This document shows, one piece after another, positions 58,326 to 64,000 of a stretch of 64,000 bases of DNA; position 1 is the stretch's first letter; every line of letters begins with the position of its first letter. The DNA comes from Kumtagia sp963839725. GTDB taxonomy: Bacteria; Pseudomonadota; Alphaproteobacteria; Rhizobiales; Rhizobiaceae. The notes beneath the pieces are model-generated. The model saw only the letters and a list, made by a program, of their open reading frames with translations, was not told where the DNA came from and made no database searches. Position numbers and translations under genes: made by a program. The stretch covers positions 1 to 64,000 of the forward strand of contig CAWIWT010000024.1 of NCBI GenBank assembly GCA_963839725.1. Reading direction: 5' to 3'.

Positions 58326-59882
58326 ATGAGCGCGCTCGTTGCCCCCACCGCCAGCCCGAAAACGGAGACGCAGCCCTTCCTGCGGCTGACCGGCGTGCGC
58401 AAATCCTATCCCGGAGTTGTGGCGCTATCCGGTTTCGAGATGGAGGTTCGCGCGGGCGAAGTGATCGGCCTTGTCGGCGAAAACGGCGCTGGCAAATCGA
58501 CCCTGATGAAGATTTTGGGCGGCGTGACGAAGCCCGACGCAGGGTCAATTGAGATCGATGGGGTGCCGTCGTCGGCGCTGAGCGTCGGCGACTCGATACG
58601 CGCCGGCATCGCCTTCGTCCATCAGGAACTCAATCTTTTTGACAATCTGAATGTCGCCGCCAACGTCTTCATAGGACGCGAACCGCGAAAGTTCGGCCTG
58701 CTGAAACTCGTCGACGAAGATAGGATGCGCGCCGACGTTGCGCCGCTCTTAAAACGCCTCGGCGCCAATTTCGCGCCCGATACCCACGTGTCGAAGCTGT
58801 CGCTGGCGCAGCAGCAGCTTGTCGAGATCGCCAAGGCGCTGAGCTTCGATGCCCGCCTCGTCATCCTCGACGAACCGACATCAAGCCTCCCGCTGGCCGA
58901 GACCGATCGCCTGCTCGAAGTCATCGCCTCGCTCAAGACCGAGGGCATCTCCGTCATCTTCATCTCGCACCGGCTGCACGAAATCGAGCGCGCCTGTGAT
59001 CGCGTCATCGTGCTGCGCGATGGCGCGCTGGTCGGCAAGCTCGAGCGCAGCGAGATCAACCATGAGCGCCTGGTGCGGATGATGATCGGACGGGCGCTGA
59101 CCGCCATCTACAACGAATCCGCAACGGTCAAGCGCGGCGCGGTGGCGCTGTCGGCCAGCGGCATCCGGACTAGCGCCTATCCATCCCGGCAGGTGAGCCT
59201 CGATCTACACCGCGGCGAAATCCTGGGACTCGCCGGCCTTGTCGGCGCCGGCCGTTCCGAACTGGCGCGCGCCATTTTCGGCATTGATCCGATCTTCGGC
59301 GGCACGATCAGCCTCGACGGGGAAAAACTGTCGATCCGAAGTTCCGCCGACGCCGCCGATAAGGGCATTTACCTGGTGCCGGAAGACCGCAAGGGCGAGG
59401 GCATCCTGCTCGACCTGCCGATCGCCCAGAACATCTCGCTGCCTAACCTGCCGGCCTACGCGCCCGGCGGCATCGTGTCCGGCGCACGCGAAACACGGCA
59501 GGCGGAGCGCAGCAAATCCGAACTCGACATTCGCGCGCCCAATGTCGGCATGCGCACGGGCAGCCTGTCGGGCGGCAACCAGCAGAAGGTGGCACTGGCC
59601 AAGTGGCTGGCGATGAGCCCCAGGGTGATCATCCTCGACGAGCCGACGCGCGGCATCGACGTCGGCGCCAAGGCGGAAATCTACAAGCTCATGCGCGGGC
59701 TGGCGGATGCCGGCGTGGCCGTCCTCATGATCTCCTCCGACATGGAGGAGGTGATCGGCGTGTCCGACCACATCGCGGTCATGTATGAGGGGCGGATTTC
59801 GGGGGTGCTGAGCCGCGACCAGTTCAGCGAGGAGAACGTCCTGCTGCTCGCCGTCGGCAAGGGCGAAGGGGCGACGCCATGA
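58326..59882 (+). CDS. ribose-type ABC transporter ATPase (two-domain)
   Basis: 518 residues from ATG 58326. Two ATPase domains as in RbsA/XylG: domain 1 has Walker A GENGAGKSTLMKILGG, Walker B LVILDEPTSSLP and FISHRLHEIE. Domain 2 has a degenerate Walker A region (LAGLVGAGRSELARAIFG), signature LSGGNQQKVALAKWL and VIILDEPTRGIDVGA. This is the usual asymmetric arrangement. Its stop overlaps the permease ATG (59879-59882). Confidence 0.93.
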   Translation: MSALVAPTASPKTETQPFLRLTGVRKSYPGVVALSGFEMEVRAGEVIGLVGENGAGKSTLMKILGGVTKPDAGSIEIDGVPSSALSVGDSIRAGIAFVHQELNLFDNLNVAANVFIGREPRKFGLLKLVDEDRMRADVAPLLKRLGANFAPDTHVSKLSLAQQQLVEIAKALSFDARLVILDEPTSSLPLAETDRLLEVIASLKTEGISVIFISHRLHEIERACDRVIVLRDGALVGKLERSEINHERLVRMMIGRALTAIYNESATVKRGAVALSASGIRTSAYPSRQVSLDLHRGEILGLAGLVGAGRSELARAIFGIDPIFGGTISLDGEKLSIRSSADAADKGIYLVPEDRKGEGILLDLPIAQNISLPNLPAYAPGGIVSGARETRQAERSKSELDIRAPNVGMRTGSLSGGNQQKVALAKWLAMSPRVIILDEPTRGIDVGAKAEIYKLMRGLADAGVAVLMISSDMEEVIGVSDHIAVMYEGRISGVLSRDQFSEENVLLLAVGKGEGATP

Positions 59883-60862
59883 ACAAGAAAGATCTTGGTC
59901 TGCTGGTTCTGATCCTGGTGGTCGGCCTCGGCGTCTACCTCAGGAACCCGCTGTTCCTGTCCACCAATAACCTCGCCAACACGGCCAACCTGATCGGGCT
60001 CTTCGGGCTGTTCTCGATCGCGCAGGGCTTCGTCATCATCACCGGCGGCATCGAGCTTTCGGTCGGCTCGATGATCGCGCTGCTCGGCGTGCTGTTCGTC
60101 GACATGGTCGGGCGCCTTGGCGTGCCGTGGCCCTTCGCTGCGGCCATTGTTATGTGCCTCGGACTGGCGCTCGGCCTCGCCCACGGCCTGCTGATCACCA
60201 AGCTCAAAATGCAGCCCTTTGTGGTCACGCTCTGCGGTCTTCTGATCTACCGCGGCGTGGCGCGCGGCTACACGGCGGACGCGACGGCCGGGTTCCCCTT
60301 CGGCAGCACCTATCCTGGCCTCGACTTCTTCGTCGCGCGGCCGTTCGGCATCCCAACCTCAGTCTACGTTCTCTTGGTCGTCGCCGTCATCTCCTGGATC
60401 GTGCTGCATAGCTCGGTGTTCGGCCGCTATCTCTTCGCGGTCGGCAAAAACGAGGAAGCGGCGCGCTTCTCAGGCATCCGCACCAATCTCGTCATCATCG
60501 CCGCCTATATCATTTGCGCGGGATTGACGGCGATCGCCGCGATCTTCTTCGCCATGTACACGCGTTCCGTGCAGCCCTCGGGGCACGCCAATTTCTACGA
60601 GCTCTACGCCATCGCAGCGGCGGTGCTGGGCGGCTTCTCGCTGCGCGGCGGCGAGGGCTCGATCATCGGCGTCATCCTCGGCACTATCCTGCTGCAGATC
60701 CTGCAGAACCTAGTCAACCTGCTCGGCATCCCGTCGTCGCTGAACTTCGCCGTCATGGGAACGGTGATCCTCGTCGGCGTGCTGGTAGACCAGCAATGGG
60801 GCGATTTCCGCGACCGCCGGCGCATGGTCAAGGCGGCACTCTCTACCGGCGGCAAGGCCTAG
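59879..60862 (+). CDS. ribose-type ABC permease
   Basis: 327 residues, about nine to ten membrane helices, RbsC family. Motifs: ITGGIELSVGSMIALLGVLF near the N-terminus and GKNEEAARFSGIRTNLVIIA in the ATPase-contacting loop, then AIAAAVLGGFSLRGGEGSII. It overlaps the ATPase gene by four bases (ATGA). Intact; together with the preceding two genes it makes a full CUT2-type importer, but the catabolic gene downstream is lost. Confidence 0.93.
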   Translation: MNKKDLGLLVLILVVGLGVYLRNPLFLSTNNLANTANLIGLFGLFSIAQGFVIITGGIELSVGSMIALLGVLFVDMVGRLGVPWPFAAAIVMCLGLALGLAHGLLITKLKMQPFVVTLCGLLIYRGVARGYTADATAGFPFGSTYPGLDFFVARPFGIPTSVYVLLVVAVISWIVLHSSVFGRYLFAVGKNEEAARFSGIRTNLVIIAAYIICAGLTAIAAIFFAMYTRSVQPSGHANFYELYAIAAAVLGGFSLRGGEGSIIGVILGTILLQILQNLVNLLGIPSSLNFAVMGTVILVGVLVDQQWGDFRDRRRMVKAALSTGGKA

Positions 60863-60970
60863 GTGGCCGGCCCGTTTCCGCTTTTCGAACTGACGGGTCG
60901 CCTCGCCCTCACCACCGGTTCAGGCAGCGCATCAGTCTTGACGCGATGGTTCTCGCGAGCCAGGGTCTAG
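60863..60970 (+). pseudogene. short-chain dehydrogenase, N-terminal stub
   Basis: Directly after the permease stop, a GTG frame reads VAGPFPLFELTGRLALTTGS and GSAS. This is the opening of an SDR (gluconate 5-dehydrogenase-like: FxLxGRxALVTGSGxGIG). Homology ends after about 25 residues, and a stop follows at 60968-60970. The catabolic gene of the operon has been cut off. Confidence 0.65.
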
Positions 60971-61113
60971 GCCCAGCTTTCGCGGACCCGACTGACAATT
61001 ACGTTGCGTGCGTCATCGGCAAGTCAGCCGTCGCTCTTCAGGAACAGCCACCCGGCAAGAAAAGTAGCGAGAGTGCCCAAGAGACGGCGTATGGGTTGTG
61101 TCCTGAGCCAGAG
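60971..61113. other. gap, nothing recognised
   Basis: Border between the truncated dehydrogenase and the small coupled genes. No domain or hairpin is seen. Confidence 0.35.
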
Positions 61114-61200
61114 ATGGACGAGCAAGAGGGTGAAGGCGTTTCCGACTACATAAACATTTCAGTTAAGGCCATTGCCAAGGAAGTCTGGGGCGAAGACTAA
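61114..61200 (+). CDS. small conserved peptide
   Basis: 28 residues from ATG 61114 (MDEQEGEGVSDYINISVKAI, then AKEVWGED). The coding sequence is conserved in an inverted copy at 54255-54336 with mainly silent changes, which supports translation. The frame is open further upstream, so this may be the tail of a longer small protein. Its stop overlaps the ATG of the next small gene (TAATG). Unknown function. Confidence 0.45.
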   Translation: MDEQEGEGVSDYINISVKAIAKEVWGED

Positions 61201-61204
61201 TGAT
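61123..61204 (+). repeat. 82-bp repeat, copy 2
   Basis: Inverted relative to 54255-54336; the pair encloses about 6.8 kb carrying small genes and the ribose-type ABC operon. The two copies differ at only a few positions, mostly third codon bases. Confidence 0.8.
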
Positions 61205-61370
61205 GAAGCTGTTCCAACTGACCGTTGCGTTCGCCATAGGCGCGCTCTCGATCTACGTTGGCGATGTCTTGGAATACGATCTCAATCCGTGGTTTGTCGG
61301 AGCCTGGATGTTCATGGGAGCCTTTGCAGCGACACTCGCGACAATAGGAGGCGCCGACGTTTTGCAATGA
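61200..61370 (+). CDS. small membrane protein
   Basis: 56 residues, ATG at 61200 overlapping the preceding stop. Two membrane helices: LFQLTVAFAIGALSIYVGDV and FVGAWMFMGAFAATLATIGG, separated by LEYDLNPW. Translational coupling to the peptide upstream suggests a common job. In the other copy of the repeat (54255) the equivalent gene is cut after three codons. No known family. Confidence 0.6.
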   Translation: MMKLFQLTVAFAIGALSIYVGDVLEYDLNPWFVGAWMFMGAFAATLATIGGADVLQ

Positions 61371-61585
61371 GGCTCATGCCTGACGCAGGCATTTTCCGTC
61401 ATGATCGTCCAACCTCGGGGCCGGGCGCTCTGTCCAGCAGCATCGCTTTGGTCAGGTTGAGGGAATCCTCCAGAGTTCGGAAGCCAGCCCACGACAGTTT
61501 GTCCGCCCGCTCGTTCCCGGCAATGCCGGGATGGCGCCACCCTTTCCGCTCACGGAACAACTGGTGTTTCTGCGAGTTGAAAGCC
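61371..61585. other. gap with a minus-strand frame
   Basis: A 62-codon minus-strand frame (61399-61587) contains HPGIAGNERADKLS, faintly like RNase H. Without other motifs I do not call a gene. Confidence 0.25.
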
Positions 61586-61717
61586 ATGCTCCGGATTCTT
61601 CGGTATTCCGCTTATGCTATGGTGATCGGGACACTCGTTACGGGCGCGGCCTGGCTCGTGTCGCCCGAGCAGCCACCAGAGGGCTATACCACCACGGCGG
61701 GTTTGATCATTCGCTAG
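61586..61717 (+). CDS. small membrane protein
   Basis: 43 residues from ATG 61586, with one membrane helix (RYSAYAMVIGTLVTGAAWLV) and a short Pro-rich tail. There is no clear ribosome site. It ends just where the minus-strand toprim remnant ends (61714), so the two are convergent. Low certainty that it is expressed. Confidence 0.4.
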   Translation: MLRILRYSAYAMVIGTLVTGAAWLVSPEQPPEGYTTTAGLIIR

Positions 61718-62110
61718 TTCGCTTCCAATTTGCGCGTCAGAACATCGTTCCAATCCAGACCAGTCACCGGCGGTATCTCGACGAAGGCGGCAATGCCCTT
61801 GGCTTTCAATCGCTGAGCCAGCGTGAAAGCTGCTGGCTGCCCGGTGCTGCTCGCATCGTTGTCGCCGAAGATCATCACAGTCGTCACATTGGCCGGCGGT
61901 AACCACTCCTGCAACAAGCCGGCCGTTAGTGCAGCCCATACCGGGGCGTTGAACAGGATCGACGCCGACAGCGCCGTCTCAATGCCCTCGGCAATTCCAA
62001 GCGTGTCGCCGTGCGGTGCAAGACGGACCGCCGCACCGGCCTCGCGCGCCGCGAGCCCGAACGCTACCTTGCGCTTCGGCCCGGAGCGACGCTCGGCACC
62101 GTCGCCGACA
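61714..62110 (-). pseudogene. toprim-domain primase-like protein, C-terminal remnant
   Basis: Minus-strand text of about 130 residues: GPKRKVAFGLAAREAGAAVR, LGIAEGIETALSAS, TTVMIFGDNDASSTGQPAAF, VTGLDWNDVLTRKLEAN. The Glu of EGIETALS and the DND pair form the toprim metal site. This is the C-terminal half of DUF7146/primase-helicase proteins found on plasmids and integrated elements. The N-terminal zinc and primase parts are missing. It signals a past mobile element here. Confidence 0.75.
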
Positions 62111-62609
62111 AGATCATCTATGCTTCGGAGGCCATGCGGGAACGCTGGCTCGACGGTCTGCGCAAGGCTGGCTTGCCGGACTGAAGATTAACTGGCAGCG
62201 GCATTGGCCGCTCCGGAATGTCAGATGTTGGACTCCGCAGCGAACGTTCGCGACCATTCAGTTCGCTGCTTCGTTTGAGTGTCCGCTTGTAGCGCTCATG
62301 TCGTGCATCTTTGGTTATCTTGCTACACTGAAGCCAGAAAATCCGCGATCCAGACCCGACGGAGCATAGGATGCCGGGCCAAAAGACAGATTTGATCTTG
62401 ACCGCAGACCATGTCGCGCGAGTCCACAGGCTTGTCCAGGACCAGGGTTTGACGCCAGGTGAGAACCGTGGAATGGCGAGTCTGGTTGGGGTCGCGACCT
62501 CCCGGTCGACCAGTTTCGGAGAATCGCTGGGAGTGTCGGCAATTGGCGCCGTCCTCCGGGAATCACGGTGCTTCTCACAGCGATCCTCCGTCTATGATAT
62601 CATTTCCCG
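62111..62609. other. region with gene scraps
   Basis: The plus strand up to 62184 reads ADKIIYASEAMRERWLDGLR then KAGLPD and stop, which looks like the tail of an unidentified protein facing the toprim remnant. From 62371 a plus-strand frame (MPGQKTDLILTADHVARVHR) is protein-like but unassigned. The right end must contain the promoter of the next gene. Confidence 0.35.
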
Positions 62610-64000
62610 ATGGACTCCGTGACATTCGGCCCGTTCGCCTTCAACCGCGGCAAGGGAACGCTGACGCGGGAAGGAAAGCATGTTGCGCTTGGAGTGCGAA
62701 GCTCTGCGCTCTTGATGGCGTTGCTCGACGCTGAGGGCTCTGTCGTTTCCAAGGCCGACCTGATGGAGCGGGCCTGGCCCGGATCGATCGTCGAGGAAGG
62801 CAACTTGACCGTGCAGATCGCTGCTCTGCGTAAGACACTTGGCACGACCGTGGACGGACAGGAATGGATCGCGACCGTCCCGCGTCTGGGTTATCGCCTC
62901 ATCAGGCCTCGGTTCGGATCGAGAGAAGCGGACGCCTCGCTGTCGGTCAATCCGGCCTTGGCCGTTTTGCCCTTTGTCAATCTCAGTGGCGATCCCGAGC
63001 AGGATTATTTTGCCGATGGCGTGGTCGAGGACATCATAACGGCGCTCAGCCGCTTCAGGAGTTTTTCCGTCATCGCTCGCAACTCATCGTTCATCTACAA
63101 GGGTCGCACTACCGATGTCCGGCAGGTGGCTTCGGATCTCGACGTCCGCTACGTGCTTGAGGGCAGCGTTCGACGGGCCGGCGACCGGCTCCGGATCACC
63201 GCGCAGTTGGTCGAAGGCATCACCGGCGCGCATCTCTGGGCCACGCATTTCGACGGTACCGTCGAAGACGTGTTCGATTTCCAAGACCGGATCACGGCGA
63301 GCGTTGCGACACTTGTCGAGCCGCACATCCACACGGCGGAGATCGCGCGCTCGCGCCGGGAGCGCCCAGGCAGTTTCGCTTCATACGATATCTATCTGCA
63401 GGCGTTGGCCAAAATCTCCTCGGAGTCGGAGAAAGACAACGCCGAGGCCTACGCGTTGCTGACCAAAGGGCTCGCGCTCGAGCCAGACAATGCTCTACTT
63501 TTAGCACATGCCGCCTGGGCGCTCGAGCACCGGCACACGATGGGCTGGCCGCCGTTCGGAGTCGACGACGTTGCGAGATGCGGCGAGCTGGCGCGGCGCG
63601 GCCTCGAGCATGCAGTAGGGGACACGCTCGTGATGGCGCATTGTGGCGTGGCCTTGATGCAGACTGTCAAGGACTACGACTGGGGCGTGGCGGTCCTCGT
63701 GTCCGCGGCGGCGGCCAATCCCAATAACATCATGGTCCTGGTCAGGGCGGGCATCGCGCACCTCCATTGCGGAGACCTTGACGAGGCTCTTGCCCATTTC
63801 AATCGCGCAAACCGGCTCAGCCCCGGTGATATGGGAGCGCATTTTGCGTTGTGCGGAACCGCGGACGTGCATCTTATCCGCGACAGCTACGCCGAGGCAA
63901 TTACCTGGGCGGCCCGCGCGCTCGCGAGCAACCCGAACTTCGACCCGAGCCTTTGGGTGCTGATCGCAGCCAATGCCCACCTTGGTCGTATGGAAGAGGC
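62610..64000 (+). CDS. winged-helix/TolB-like/TPR regulator, 3' end outside window
   Basis: From ATG 62610 the frame is open to the window end (at least 463 residues). N-terminal OmpR/CadC-type winged helix (about 1-95: FGPFAFNRGKGTLTREGKHV, DLMERAWPGSIVEEGNLTVQ, VPRLGYRLI). Then a TolB-like domain (LAVLPFVNLSGDPEQDYFAD, FSVIARNSSFIYKG, VRYVLEGSVRRAGDRLRITA) and TPR repeats. There is no transmembrane segment between them. It shares the second and third domains with the cyclase at 50853-52625 but has a DNA-binding instead of a cyclase domain. Probably a cytoplasmic transcription factor with protein-binding repeats. Confidence 0.9.
   Translation, partial: MDSVTFGPFAFNRGKGTLTREGKHVALGVRSSALLMALLDAEGSVVSKADLMERAWPGSIVEEGNLTVQIAALRKTLGTTVDGQEWIATVPRLGYRLIRPRFGSREADASLSVNPALAVLPFVNLSGDPEQDYFADGVVEDIITALSRFRSFSVIARNSSFIYKGRTTDVRQVASDLDVRYVLEGSVRRAGDRLRITAQLVEGITGAHLWATHFDGTVEDVFDFQDRITASVATLVEPHIHTAEIARSRRERPGSFASYDIYLQALAKISSESEKDNAEAYALLTKGLALEPDNALLLAHAAWALEHRHTMGWPPFGVDDVARCGELARRGLEHAVGDTLVMAHCGVALMQTVKDYDWGVAVLVSAAAANPNNIMVLVRAGIAHLHCGDLDEALAHFNRANRLSPGDMGAHFALCGTADVHLIRDSYAEAITWAARALASNPNFDPSLWVLIAANAHLGRMEE

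Noticed and set aside
61399..61587. Minus-strand frame with GNERADKL, like RNase H
   Set aside because: Only one short motif matches; catalytic residues and fold length are missing.

Overview
The window reads as GC-rich alphaproteobacterial DNA, most likely from a Rhizobiales (Hyphomicrobiales) member close to Mesorhizobium or Bradyrhizobium. The evidence is the gene families present: DUF2092 and DUF4239 proteins, a FixJ/FixK-type regulator pair, a trifunctional Ser/Thr-kinase/ATPase/histidine-kinase giant, class III cyclases with TPR repeats, DUF3141 next to phosphate acetyltransferase, a glycoamylase-family protein and several sugar ABC operons. Species assignment is inference. I see no rRNA, tRNA, CRISPR array or intact insertion sequence.

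Layout. 0-6 kb: DUF2092 protein, a frameshifted small secreted protein, a DUF4239 membrane protein, an IalB-like secreted protein, a cupin, a serine beta-lactamase-like hydrolase and a broken alpha/beta hydrolase. 6.3-12.8 kb: a low-oxygen/stress-type cluster (DUF3141, phosphate acetyltransferase, acetate kinase stub, cyclic-glucan-synthase-like stub, CBS-BON protein, glycoamylase-family protein, coiled-coil protein) with an FNR/FixK box at 12769 and deletion scars. 13-18 kb: two TetR genes (one broken), an IS110 remnant, a DUF900 hydrolase. 18-25.6 kb: FixK-like Crp/Fnr regulator, FixJ-like response regulator and a 2030-residue kinase, all leftward. 26.5-31 kb: RND efflux pump. 31-34 kb: a decayed duplicate of the 18.7 kb region, an M50 protease, an integrase remnant and a predicted caspase-fold protein. 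34.3-41.8 kb: complete sugar/polyol operon (oxidoreductase, isomerase, binding protein, two permeases, ATPase) with a divergent LacI regulator and a perfect palindromic operator. 42-46.5 kb: a graveyard of truncated genes and IS110/IS630 pieces, with one chimeric ORF. 46.7-53.3 kb: acyl-CoA synthetase, small hypotheticals, HAD dehalogenase, adenylate cyclase-TPR protein, cupin. 54-61 kb: small genes and a ribose-type ABC operon, enclosed by two inverted 82-bp copies of a conserved tail sequence. 61-64 kb: small membrane proteins, a toprim remnant and a winged-helix/TPR regulator running off the end.

How parts work together. The kinase, response regulator and Crp/Fnr protein form a plausible signalling relay. 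Its end regulator has the E-SR type recognition helix that reads TTGAT-N4-ATCAA, and a perfect site of this type precedes the coiled-coil/glycoamylase/CBS genes. The 34-41 kb operon is a self-contained uptake and oxidation route for an unidentified sugar or polyol under LacI-type control.

Caution. At least nine otherwise well-preserved genes carry single-base frameshifts. Either this is draft sequence with uncorrected indels, or much of this accessory region is decaying. Genuine truncations (fragments fused to unrelated fragments) are also common and cannot be explained by sequencing error alone.
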